From NCBI GenBank assembly GCA_007117785.1, contig SKFV01000388.1, positions 1 through 19,150 on the forward strand: a stretch of 19,150 nt of DNA. The letters are read 5' to 3'. The translations under genes and the position numbers were made by a program. How positions within the stretch are numbered: position 1 is the stretch's first letter; each line of letters starts with the position of its first letter. A model generated the notes under the pieces. It saw nothing but the letters and a program-made list of their open reading frames with translations. It had not been told where the DNA came from and did not search any database. The DNA comes from Pseudomonas sp. (GTDB lineage: Bacteria; Pseudomonadota; Gammaproteobacteria; Pseudomonadales; Pseudomonadaceae). This document shows, one piece after another, positions 1 through 6,899 of this stretch.

Positions 1-11
1 TTAATGAAAAC

Positions 12-37
12 AAAAACCCGTCGAATTCGACGAGTTT
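12..37 (-). terminator. Rho-independent terminator, minus strand
   Basis: Read on the minus strand, AAACTCGTCG pairs with CGACGGGTTT around an AATT loop (10 pairs, one of them a G-U wobble) and is followed by a T-rich tail. On the plus strand the wobble becomes a C-A mismatch and no T-run follows, so it works better for leftward transcription. It is the second terminator after the fasciclin gene. Positions 38-141 between the two contain no gene that I can support. Confidence 0.65.
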
Positions 38-141
38 GGCAAATAATGCAGAACCTTGAGGAAACTGATTAGTCTGCGAAATGGTTGCACTGCACTCTCT
101 GCATCTGATCAGGTACTAGCCATCAACGTCCTTTCCCCATC

Positions 142-170
142 AAAAAAGGCAGCCCGCAGGCTGCCTTTTT
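142..170 (-). terminator. Terminator of the fasciclin gene (bidirectional)
   Basis: GGCAGCC (148-154) pairs with GGCTGCC (159-165) around a 4-base loop, flanked by an A-run on the left and a T-run on the right. It is therefore a strong hairpin-plus-U-tract in either direction. It lies 18 bases beyond the stop of the leftward fasciclin gene and could also end a rightward transcript entering the window. Confidence 0.85.
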
Positions 171-188
171 CTTTACGCTTGAAAAGAC

Positions 189-719
189 TTACATCTCTGG
201 CATCAATACCGCGTCGATGACGTGGATCACGCCATTGCTGGCCTTGATGTCAGTCTGCACGACGTTGGCACCGTCAACCTTGACGCCATCGCTGGTGTCG
301 ATGGTCAGGTTCTGACCTTGTACGGTTTCTGCACTGGTCAGACCGGCAACATCTTCTGCCATCACTTTACCGGCTACTACATGGTAGGTGAGTACGGCGG
401 TCAGAGCTTCCTGGTCAGCCAGCAGGGCTTCGAGGTCTTCTGCCGGAATGGCGGCAAAGGCTTCATCGGTGGGGGCAAATACGGTGAAGGGGCCGTCACC
501 TTTGAGGGTCTCTACCAGGCCAGCCGCTTCTACGGCAGTTACCAGAGTGTTGAAGCTACCTGCGGCAACTGCGGTATCGACGATATCGGCGCGTTCTTTA
601 TTTTCCTTGTCGCCATAGCCACCGCTGTGGTGGCCGGCATGTACCGGGGCCAGAGCGAGCAAGCCGACACTGAACAGAGCAATCAGGGTGAAGCGAACAT
701 GTTGGGTTAGTGCGTACAT
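189..719 (-). CDS. Secreted fasciclin (FAS1) domain protein
   Basis: 176 residues. Residues 1-28 form a signal peptide (hydrophobic core about 10-25, cleavage after VHA), so the protein should be exported. A short His/Gly-rich linker (GHHSGG) follows, then one FAS1 domain over about 45-175. The domain shows the H1 motif FTVFAPTDEAF (78-88), the YH pair (112-113) and the H2 motif NGVIHVIDAVLMP (162-174). Bacterial single-FAS1 proteins are small secreted or periplasmic adhesion-type proteins with no known enzymatic role, and the exact function here is unknown. The start at 719 is chosen because GGAGG lies 8 bases upstream and a signal peptide begins there; the longer frame back to 797 would run through the promoter. 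It appears monocistronic, with its own promoter and two terminators. Confidence 0.9.
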   Translation of the reverse strand: MYALTQHVRFTLIALFSVGLLALAPVHAGHHSGGYGDKENKERADIVDTAVAAGSFNTLVTAVEAAGLVETLKGDGPFTVFAPTDEAFAAIPAEDLEALLADQEALTAVLTYHVVAGKVMAEDVAGLTSAETVQGQNLTIDTSDGVKVDGANVVQTDIKASNGVIHVIDAVLMPEM

Positions 720-738
720 GGGTAATCCTCCGGGATTG

Positions 739-797
739 ATTATGTGTACTGCACTACCTTTGTACAGGTCTTTTGCATTTAGTTCTGCTATGTACAA
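739..797 (-). promoter_or_regulatory. Fasciclin promoter with TGTACA boxes
   Basis: On the minus strand a good -10 (CATAAT, 744-739) sits about 20 bases before the start codon. Where the -35 should be there is no TTGACA but TGTACA (766-761). A second box, AGTACA (750-745), directly abuts the -10, so the pair forms TGTAC-N12-GTACA inside the -35/-10 spacer. A further copy, TTGTACA, lies at 797-791. Operators lying between -35 and -10 are typical of MerR-family activators, and LitR/CarH-type members are, from memory, linked to TGTACA-like boxes. The regulator is inferred, not shown. Confidence 0.45.
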
Positions 798-817
798 GTT
801 ATGTAACGTTTGATTGG

Positions 818-3106
818 TTATCTGCTAGTGCTGCAGACCTGCTGCCGCAACAGCTGTTCGATCTCGGCAGCAGGCAATGGCCGGCTGTAAAGATAGCCCT
901 GGGCATTGCTGCACCCCATATCCATGAGCAAGGCGGCTTGTTCATGGGTTTCCACACCTTCGGCCGTCAGTTCCATGTTCAGGCTCTGACCCAGGGCGAT
1001 GATGGCGCGGGCGATGGCGGTATCGTTCTGGTCGTGTGGCAATTCGCTGACAAAACCGCGATCGATTTTCAACCGGTTTACCGGCAGACGCTTGAGCCGC
1101 ATCAGTGAGGAGTAACCGGTGCCGAAGTCATCAACGGCCAAGGCAATACCTAGTTGACGAAGACTGTCCAGACGCTGGAGATTGCTCTCGCTGTGGCGCA
1201 TGGCTTCGGTTTCGGTCAGCTCCAGTTCGAGGAACCGGGCATTAAGGCCGTTGCGCGCCAGCGCCTGTTTGACGTTATCCACCACTTGCCCGCGTTCCAG
1301 CCAGCTGCCGGACATGTTGACTGCCATACGTTGCAGTTCAAAGCCGGCATCCAGCCAGCGCTGCATTTGCTGGCAGGCCTGATTGAGCACGTATTCGTCA
1401 ATATTGATCATCAACCCGGCGGTGACTGCGATGGGCAGAAAACGATCCGGAGTCAGCAGGCCCAATTCCGGGTGCTGCCAGCGCACCAGGGCTTCCAGGC
1501 CAATGATGTTACCACTACCCAGCTCCACCTGGGGTTGATAATAGACCCGCAGTTGCCGCCCACTGATGGCCTGATGCAGGCTGGATTCGAGCGCAATGCG
1601 TTCGCGAGCATGCAGGGTCAAGGCTTGGGTGTAAAACGCGTAGGTATTGCGACCACTGTCCTTGGCCAGGGTCAGTGCGGTGTCTGCATGGGTCAGCAGG
1701 GCGCGGGCATCATTGCCGTCATCCGGATACAGACTGATACCCAGACTGACTGTCAGGTGCAGGGGCTGTTGATCAATATCAAAGGGCTTGTCAAAACAGG
1801 CCAGCAGCCGCTTGGCGACCGGTATCAGGGCATCAGCCGACTGAATGTCATCGACCAGCAGGACGAACTCGTCGCCACCCAGACGCGCCAGAGTATCCTG
1901 CTCGCGGCTGCGGGCGAGCATGCGCTGGGCGGCGGCGCGCAACAGGTCATCACCGGCGCTGTGACCGAGGCTGTCGTTGACCGCCTTGAAGCGGTCCAGA
2001 TCAATAAAGATCAGGCCGACTTTTTCATCCTGGCGCTTGGCGCGCTGAATGGCATTTTCCAGCCGTTCGTTGAGCAACAGGCGGTTGGGTAGCCGGGTCA
2101 ATGGATCGTTATGGGCGAGAAAATCGATTTCCTGTTCACTGCGCTTGATCTTGCTGATGTCAGCGAATACGGCGACATAATGACTGAGTTTGCCTTCGGC
2201 ATCGTGCACGGTATTGATGGTTTGCCATTGCGGGTAGATTTCACCATTCTTGCGCCGGTTCCATACCTCGCCCTGCCAGCTGCCATCCTGTTCCAGTGCC
2301 TACCACATCTGTTGATAGAAGGCGGCGTCATGCCAGCCGGACTTGAGCAGGTTGGGCCTGGCGCCGATGACTTCATCCGCGGTGTAGCCGGTGATCTCAC
2401 AGAAGGCCTGGTTAACGTTGAGCATGCGGTTGTCAGCATCAGTGATCACGACGCCTTCGGTCGTGCTATCGAACACGACTGCGGCCTGGCGCAGACGCTC
2501 TTCGTTCTCTTTCTGCGCCGTTACGTCACGCAGAATGCCAAGAATCCACCAGGGCTTGCCGGTCGGGTCGCGCAGCGCGCGGCCACTAGCTTCGTACCAG
2601 CGAAAGCCTTCCTGCTGGTGGCGCAGGCGATGCACACTGTGGAAGCGCGCGGTTCGACCGGCCAGATGGTCGCGCAGGGCCCGCTTGGCTGCCCGGCTGT
2701 CTTCCGGATGCAGTATTTCGGCCCACTTGCCGGCGAGCACTATCTCGCTTTTCCCGGAGAACCCGAGCATGGCCCGGCACTGGCGTGAGAAGTGTACCTG
2801 GCCAGTATTCAGGTGCCAGTCCCATACACCGTCTTCCGAGCCGGCCAGCGCCAGCTCGAAACGCTGTTCGCTGATGCGCAGTTCGCGCTCCTGCTGACGG
2901 CGTCGGCGCAGGTAGTTGCGGGTCAGAAAGAAGATCAGGCCGGCGGTCACGCTGACAAAAGCCAGGCCTTTGACCGTTTGCAGGCGCTGCTGCAACTCGA
3001 TGCTGAAGCCCAACCAGGCCAGGGCATTGTCACTGAGCAGAATCCACGCAGCGGAAACAATCAGGTAGATCAGCGTTATCTGCCAGGCGCCGCGGTTTGA
3101 ACTCAT
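818..3106 (-). pseudogene. PAS-PAS-GGDEF-EAL c-di-GMP protein gene, interrupted by an amber codon
   Basis: One continuous frame of 762 codons with TAG at codon 269 (2302-2300). Upstream it encodes two membrane helices (about 9-25, 46-63), PAS1 (about 82-195) and the start of PAS2 (from about 208). Downstream, PAS2 resumes in the same frame, followed by GGDEF (motif 410-414, with an RxxD inhibitory site at 401-404) and EAL (EALVRW 538-543, ELTE 629-632, DDFGTGYS 659-666). All catalytic motifs are intact, so an uninterrupted product would both make and degrade c-di-GMP at the inner membrane. Around the break the reading is QQMW-stop-ALEQDG, where Gln would fit. A GTG at 2209 could start a downstream piece but has no ribosome-binding site. 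Order and length match PA0285 beside desA in P. aeruginosa (from memory). Possibilities are a fresh pseudogene, a sequencing error, or amber read-through. The start at 3106 is supported by AAGAGG 12 bases upstream. Confidence 0.85.
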
Positions 3107-3122
3107 CAGGAGGATTGACCTC

Positions 3123-3130
3123 TTATTGTT
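3123..3130 (-). promoter_or_regulatory. Candidate Hfq/Crc (CA motif) site
   Basis: On the minus strand AACAATAA runs into AAGAGG, the probable ribosome-binding site of the GGDEF-EAL gene. It fits the AANAANAA (AAYAAYAA) pattern that Hfq binds with Crc to block translation in pseudomonads. The assignment rests on the motif and its position only. Confidence 0.4.
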
Positions 3131-3255
3131 GTAGATGCTAATTGAGACTATAGCAGCTTCCCACCCGACGGAATGGCTATCAGCCGGCGTCATGCTGGTC
3201 CATAATGTCAGCAATGCATCAAGTTGCTTGACAGTAATCAGAGGTAATTCGCTTT

Positions 3256-4440
3256 ATGTGGTATGACGGTTTTTTGCAATTTTCCTGGTGGCAGGTGGTT
3301 CTCGCGACCCTGCTGATGACGCACATCACCATTATCAGTGTGACTGTGTACCTGCACCGCTATTCCGCGCATCGCTCACTGGAGCTGCATCCGGTTTTGC
3401 AGCATTTTTTCCGTTTCTGGCTGTGGTTGACCACTGGCATGGTTACCCGTGAGTGGACTGCCATTCACCGCAAGCACCACGCCAAATGCGAAACTCCGGA
3501 AGACCCGCACAGCCCGGTACAAAAGGGCCTGTGGACGGTGCTCAGCCGTGGTGCCGAGCTGTATACCGCCGAAGCATCCAACCAGGAAACCCTGGATACC
3601 TATGGCAAGGGCTGCCCGGATGACTGGATCGAGCGCAATCTTTACTCACGCGTGCCCTATGCCGGGATTACCCTGCTGGCGGTCATTGATCTGGCCCTGT
3701 TCGGGGTACTGGGTATTACCGTATGGGCGGTACAGATGCTGTGGATTCCGCTGCTGGCTGCGGGCGTGATCAACGGTATTGGCCACGCTATCGGTTACCG
3801 CAACTTCGAGTGCAAGGATGCAGCCACCAACATCCTGCCCTGGGGCATCCTGATTGGCGGCGAAGAGCTGCACAACAACCACCATACCTACCCCAGCTCG
3901 GCCAAGCTGTCAGTTCGCAAATGGGAATTTGATATCGGCTGGATGTGGATCCGCCTGTTCAGCCTTGTCGGCCTGGCCAACGTGCGTCGTGTAGCACCCG
4001 TACCAGCGCTTGAGCCGAACAAGCTGACGCTGGATATGGATAGCGCCCGTGCCCTGCTGAGCAACCGCTTTCAGGTGATGGCGCAGTACCGCCGCATGGT
4101 CATCAAGCCGCTGGTCAAGGCTGAACGCGAACGGGTAGATGCTTCAATGAAGCAATTGCTCAAGCGGGCGAAGAAATTGCTCTGGCGTGAGACCGAGTTG
4201 CTCAAACCCAAGCATCAGGAACGGCTGAATCTGGTGTTGGCAAATAACCAGCGGCTGAAGCTGATCTATCAGAAGCGCCTGGAACTGCAACAGATCTGGA
4301 GCCGTACCTGCAGCAGCGGCCAGGAACGCCTGCACGCCTTGCGTGAATGGTGCCAGCAGGCGGAAGCCAGTGGCATCAAGGCACTGCAGGAGTTTGCTGA
4401 CACCCTGCGTACCTACACTCTGCAACCGAGTCGCGGCTGA
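3256..4440 (+). CDS. desA: Fatty acid delta-9 desaturase, DesA type
   Basis: 394 residues. This is a membrane-bound di-iron desaturase that introduces a double bond into acyl chains, in pseudomonads probably on membrane phospholipids. The three histidine boxes are present: HRYSAH (34-39), HRKHH (71-75) and HNNHH (206-210). They are set among hydrophobic segments at about 10-32, 48-63 and 135-165. From about residue 270 there is a basic, charged, helical C-terminal extension of some 120 residues, which pseudomonad DesA-type proteins of this length also carry. AGAGGT lies about 10 bases before the start. The gene diverges from the GGDEF-EAL gene, as in the PA0285-PA0286 pair of P. aeruginosa (from memory). 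DesB-type acyl-CoA desaturases are close relatives, but length and neighbour favour DesA. No convincing promoter was found: TTGACA at 3228 sits too near the start codon. Confidence 0.85.
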   Translation: MWYDGFLQFSWWQVVLATLLMTHITIISVTVYLHRYSAHRSLELHPVLQHFFRFWLWLTTGMVTREWTAIHRKHHAKCETPEDPHSPVQKGLWTVLSRGAELYTAEASNQETLDTYGKGCPDDWIERNLYSRVPYAGITLLAVIDLALFGVLGITVWAVQMLWIPLLAAGVINGIGHAIGYRNFECKDAATNILPWGILIGGEELHNNHHTYPSSAKLSVRKWEFDIGWMWIRLFSLVGLANVRRVAPVPALEPNKLTLDMDSARALLSNRFQVMAQYRRMVIKPLVKAERERVDASMKQLLKRAKKLLWRETELLKPKHQERLNLVLANNQRLKLIYQKRLELQQIWSRTCSSGQERLHALREWCQQAEASGIKALQEFADTLRTYTLQPSRG

Positions 4441-4468
4441 CGCGAGTCGAGCCGGAGGGAGCCAGGGA

Positions 4469-5359
4469 ATGCGATCCTTCATTTGCTGCGTTATGGGCCT
4501 GCTGCTGAGCGGCAGCGCCCTAGCCTCGACCATCTACAAGTATGTCGATGAGAATGGCGTAGTTACCTACACCGATCGCCGGGTTCAAGGTGCGGAAATC
4601 ATTGTCTTCAATGACACCATCGAAGAGCCGACGGACAATGCCGTTTACGTGGTAACACGCAAGCACCCCGGCGGCGAAACCCTGATCGTGCACAATGAGC
4701 TGTTTACTCCGGTGGAAATTGAACTGGGTATCAGCAAGGCCGAACACATCACTAACGCCCCGGCAGAACCGATCCGCTGGGTGATCCCACCGCGTGACCG
4801 CATTCGCTTGCTGACCCTGCACCCGACCGGCACCGGTACGCCGAGCTTTGAGTACCGCCTGCGCTATGCCATGGGTGATCCCCGCGCGCAGCATACGCTG
4901 AGCCATTACCCACTGCCCTGGAAAGGTGGCCCCTTCCGCATGACGCAAGGCCCCGGCGGCCGATACAGTCACACTGGCCCCAGAGGCCGTTACGCGATTG
5001 ACATCGCCATGCCCGAGGGTACGCCTATTCTGGCCGCGCGCGATGGCGTGGTGGTGCGTATCCGCAACCACCAGCGCGGTCGTGGCGATAACCCGGCTGG
5101 CAATTTTGTCCGCTTGCTGCATGATGACGGCACCATGAGCGTGTATCTGCATTTGCAGCATCGTTCGGTCAAGGTCCAGGAGGGTCAGCGCGTAAGGGCG
5201 GGTACCGTCATTGCCCGCTCAGGCAATACCGGCAACAGCACCGGCCCACACCTGCATTTCGTGGTGCAACAAAATGTCGGCCTGGAAACGGTGTCGATTC
5301 CCTTCGAGTTTGCCCAACCGGTCAACAGCCTGCCCAACTTCGCTCTAGGCGGCGAATAA
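4469..5359 (+). CDS. Secreted DUF4124 / M23 peptidoglycan endopeptidase
   Basis: 296 residues. Residues 1-19 form a signal peptide (cleavage after SALA), so the protein acts in the periplasm. A DUF4124 module follows (YKYVDENGVVTYTD, 23-36), then a linker with a beta-rich region, then an M23/LytM zinc metallopeptidase domain at about 160-275. Zinc ligands are H168, D178 (in AIDIAMPEGTP) and H263 of HLH (261-263); H228 in YLHL is the usual catalytic His. All are present, so the enzyme should cleave peptide cross-links of peptidoglycan. The substrate bond is not predictable from sequence. The start at 4469 has GGAGG 10 bases upstream and gives the signal peptide; upstream extension would overlap desA. 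It lies 28 bases after desA and may be co-transcribed with it. Confidence 0.88.
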   Translation: MRSFICCVMGLLLSGSALASTIYKYVDENGVVTYTDRRVQGAEIIVFNDTIEEPTDNAVYVVTRKHPGGETLIVHNELFTPVEIELGISKAEHITNAPAEPIRWVIPPRDRIRLLTLHPTGTGTPSFEYRLRYAMGDPRAQHTLSHYPLPWKGGPFRMTQGPGGRYSHTGPRGRYAIDIAMPEGTPILAARDGVVVRIRNHQRGRGDNPAGNFVRLLHDDGTMSVYLHLQHRSVKVQEGQRVRAGTVIARSGNTGNSTGPHLHFVVQQNVGLETVSIPFEFAQPVNSLPNFALGGE

Positions 5360-5407
5360 ATCAGGGACAGACCCCATTTGATATAAATGGAGTCTGTCCC
5401 TGATTTA
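5357..5407. repeat. REP/MITE-like palindromic repeat
   Basis: TAAATCAGGGACAGAC (5357-5372) is the perfect reverse complement of 5392-5407. Inside, after one mismatch (C5373/A5391), CCATTT (5374-5379) pairs with AAATGG (5385-5390) around a GATAT loop. The hairpin thus has 22 pairs with one mismatch. It includes the stop codon of the M23 peptidase gene and lacks a U-tract, and a normal terminator follows 20 bases later. The TCAGGGACAGAC core resembles repeats that I associate with REP-associated tyrosine transposases (RAYT). Only one copy is in this window. Confidence 0.6.
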
Positions 5408-5426
5408 CTGGTTAGTCAGCGCGCAG

Positions 5427-5456
5427 AAAAAACCCGTCGCAAGCGACGGGTTTTTT
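5427..5456. terminator. Bidirectional terminator between the M23 gene and rpmG
   Basis: CCCGTCGC (5433-5440) pairs with GCGACGGG (5443-5450) around AA. Six A precede it and six T follow it, so it is a strong terminator in both directions and serves the convergent M23 peptidase and rpmB-rpmG units. Its stem is close to that of the terminator at 12-37. Confidence 0.9.
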
Positions 5457-5470
5457 CTGGTAGCCAGATC

Positions 5471-5626
5471 TTATTTGATCTTGGCTTCCTTGTAGATCAC
5501 GTGCTTACGCACAACCGGATCGTACTTCTTGATTTCGATCTTGTCGGGTGTAGTGCGCTTGTTCTTGTCGGTAGTGTAAAAGTGACCAGTACCGGCAGAA
5601 GAGACCAAACGAATCAAATCACGCAT
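5471..5626 (-). CDS. rpmG: 50S ribosomal protein L33
   Basis: 51 residues, MRDLIRLVSSAGTGHFYTTD to EAKIK, the usual length and sequence of bacterial L33, a protein of the large ribosomal subunit. It contains no cysteine and is therefore the zinc-free (C-minus) form. That matters because in some bacteria zinc-starvation paralogues replace a zinc-binding L33, and here the normal copy already needs no zinc. It starts 11 bases after rpmB; the ribosome-binding site AAGGAG overlaps the rpmB stop codon, so the two are translated from one mRNA. Transcription ends at the hairpin just downstream. Confidence 0.97.
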   Translation of the reverse strand: MRDLIRLVSSAGTGHFYTTDKNKRTTPDKIEIKKYDPVVRKHVIYKEAKIK

Positions 5627-5637
5627 GCTGAGACTCC

Positions 5638-5874
5638 TTAGATTTTTTCGCCGCGGGCGCGCATTTCTGACAGCACGACATCAATGCCACGCTTGTCGAT
5701 GATGCGCATACCCTTGGTGGAAGTGCGCAGGCGTACGAAGCGCTTCTCTGATTCTACCCAAAAGCGATGGTGCTGCAGGTTAGGCAGAAAACGACGCTTG
5801 GTTCTGTTGTTTGCATGGGAAACATTGTTCCCGACGACCGGACGCTTGCCGGTGACCTGACATACTCGAGACAT
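5638..5874 (-). CDS. rpmB: 50S ribosomal protein L28
   Basis: 78 residues, beginning MSRVCQVTGKRPVVGNNVSH and ending RARGEKI, the standard length and start of gammaproteobacterial L28, a large-subunit protein. It has a single Cys (residue 5) and not the CxxC pairs of zinc-binding L28. GGAGAGGG lies about 7 bases upstream. It is the first gene of the rpmB-rpmG operon, transcribed from a promoter about 140 bases upstream, with a leader that can form alternative hairpins. Confidence 0.97.
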   Translation of the reverse strand: MSRVCQVTGKRPVVGNNVSHANNRTKRRFLPNLQHHRFWVESEKRFVRLRTSTKGMRIIDKRGIDVVLSEMRARGEKI

Positions 5875-5886
5875 GGTTAACCCTCT

Positions 5887-5916
5887 CCAACCACTTGCCC
5901 AACCCGAACTGGTTGG
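5887..5916 (-). promoter_or_regulatory. rpmB leader with alternative hairpins
   Basis: In the minus-strand leader CCAACC (5916-5911) can pair with either of two GGTTGG copies (5904-5899 or 5892-5887). The second copy abuts the ribosome-binding site GAGAGGG of rpmB. The two pairings exclude each other and would leave the ribosome-binding region in different contexts. A regulatory role is inference. Confidence 0.3.
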
Positions 5917-6011
5917 AAGCCATAAAAGAATTCTGTTGTCAGCCGGGGCAAACGGATCGTGTGAGCCTGAAAAATACCGCAAAACAGGCGCAGCCCCGAG
6001 AAGAGCGGAGC

Positions 6012-6040
6012 TTTATACCAAAACGAGCCACAGCAAGCAA
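6012..6040 (-). promoter_or_regulatory. Sigma70 promoter of rpmB-rpmG
   Basis: On the minus strand -35 TTGCTT (6040-6035) and -10 TATAAA (6017-6012) are separated by exactly 17 bases. This predicts a leader of about 130 bases before rpmB. It lies in the gap after radC, so the ribosomal genes need not depend on radC transcription. Confidence 0.65.
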
Positions 6041-6050
6041 TGTTTTTCGC

Positions 6051-6725
6051 CTACAAGAGACCCCGTTCAGCAAAGGAAACCGGCTCGCCATCGCCAATCA
6101 CCAGGTGGTCCAACACGCGTATATCCACCAGTGCCAGTGACTCTCGCAAGCGGCGGGTAAGATGCAGGTCAGCCTGACTGGGCTCGGCGATACCCGACGG
6201 ATGGTTATGCGTCAGAATCAACGCGGCGGCATTGTGCGCCAGTGCTCGCTTGAGCACTTCACGCGGGTAGACACTGGCGCTGTCGAGGGTGCCACGGAAC
6301 AATTCCTCGAAGGCGATCACCCGATGCTGGTTGTCCAGAAACAGGCAGGCAAAGACTTCATGCGGCAGGCTGGCCAGCTTGCTGCGCAAGTATCGCCGCA
6401 CCGCCCCCGGCGAGGTCAGGGCATCGCCGCGTTGCAGCTCTTCATACAGATGCCGGCGGGCCATTTCCATGACTGCCTGCAGCTGTACGAATTTGGCGGG
6501 ACCCAGCCCGGCATGCCGGCAAAAATTCTGCAGATCTGCCTGCAGCAGCGCGCGCAAGCTGCCAAATGCCGTCAGCAGGTCGCGGGCCAGGTCAACTGCG
6601 CTGCGCCCGGGCAATCCGGTGCGCAGAAAGATGGCCAGCAATTCGGCGTCAGAAAGCGCCTGAGCGCCCTGTTGCATGAGTTTTTCCCGCGGGCGCTCAG
6701 CCAGTGGCCAATCGGTAATCGGCAT
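6051..6725 (-). CDS. radC: RadC family JAB/MPN protein
   Basis: 224 residues, typical for RadC. The N-terminal part has helix-hairpin-helix-like segments (about 20-95). The C-terminal JAB1/MPN metalloprotease-like domain carries THNHPSG (172-178) and D186, giving the H-x-H...D metal triad (H173, H175, D186). RadC was named for DNA repair, but its biochemical role is unsettled and the early repair phenotype in E. coli was questioned. The start at 6725 has AAGGAA 7 bases upstream; a longer frame to 6818 would take in the promoter. It diverges from coaBC, as in pseudomonads and E. coli, and lies upstream of rpmB. Confidence 0.93.
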   Translation of the reverse strand: MPITDWPLAERPREKLMQQGAQALSDAELLAIFLRTGLPGRSAVDLARDLLTAFGSLRALLQADLQNFCRHAGLGPAKFVQLQAVMEMARRHLYEELQRGDALTSPGAVRRYLRSKLASLPHEVFACLFLDNQHRVIAFEELFRGTLDSASVYPREVLKRALAHNAAALILTHNHPSGIAEPSQADLHLTRRLRESLALVDIRVLDHLVIGDGEPVSFAERGLL

Positions 6726-6779
6726 GATCAATTCCTTTTGTCGTGGGCAGGTACATCCTGTTCCTGCAAGCAAAAGCAG

Positions 6780-6808
6780 AGTATAAAAGCAGGCCCGACA
6801 GGCGTCGA
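6780..6808 (-). promoter_or_regulatory. Candidate radC promoter
   Basis: On the minus strand -10 TATACT (6785-6780) is preceded, after 17 bases, by TCGACG (6808-6803), a 4/6 match to the -35. It lies 55 bases before the radC start. On the plus strand no equally good promoter for coaBC was found in 6726-6899. Confidence 0.35.
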
Positions 6809-6899
6809 GCGTCCGCATGCCACGTGCGTGGCGGCGATATGCTATCTTGAAACATTGGTGCCTGCCGGACGCATTCTCAGATGGCAGCAGGGGATTATG

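Noticed and set aside
1154..2092. 312-residue open frame on the plus strand
   Set aside because: It is antisense to the GGDEF-EAL coding region, resembles no family, and its composition is what complementary high-GC codons produce.
818..2209. Separate GGDEF-EAL gene starting at GTG 2209
   Set aside because: No ribosome-binding site precedes it, it begins in the middle of the PAS2 domain, and the frame continues upstream to the amber codon, so it is the 3' part of one broken gene.
3228..3256. Perfect -35 (TTGACA) before desA
   Set aside because: With a 17-base spacer the -10 would fall on the start codon, and the family start MWYDGF is clearly at 3256, so the match is probably chance.
6162..6896. 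Long N-terminal extension of coaBC
   Set aside because: It would be antisense to radC; CoaBC homology and the ribosome-binding site place the start at 6900.
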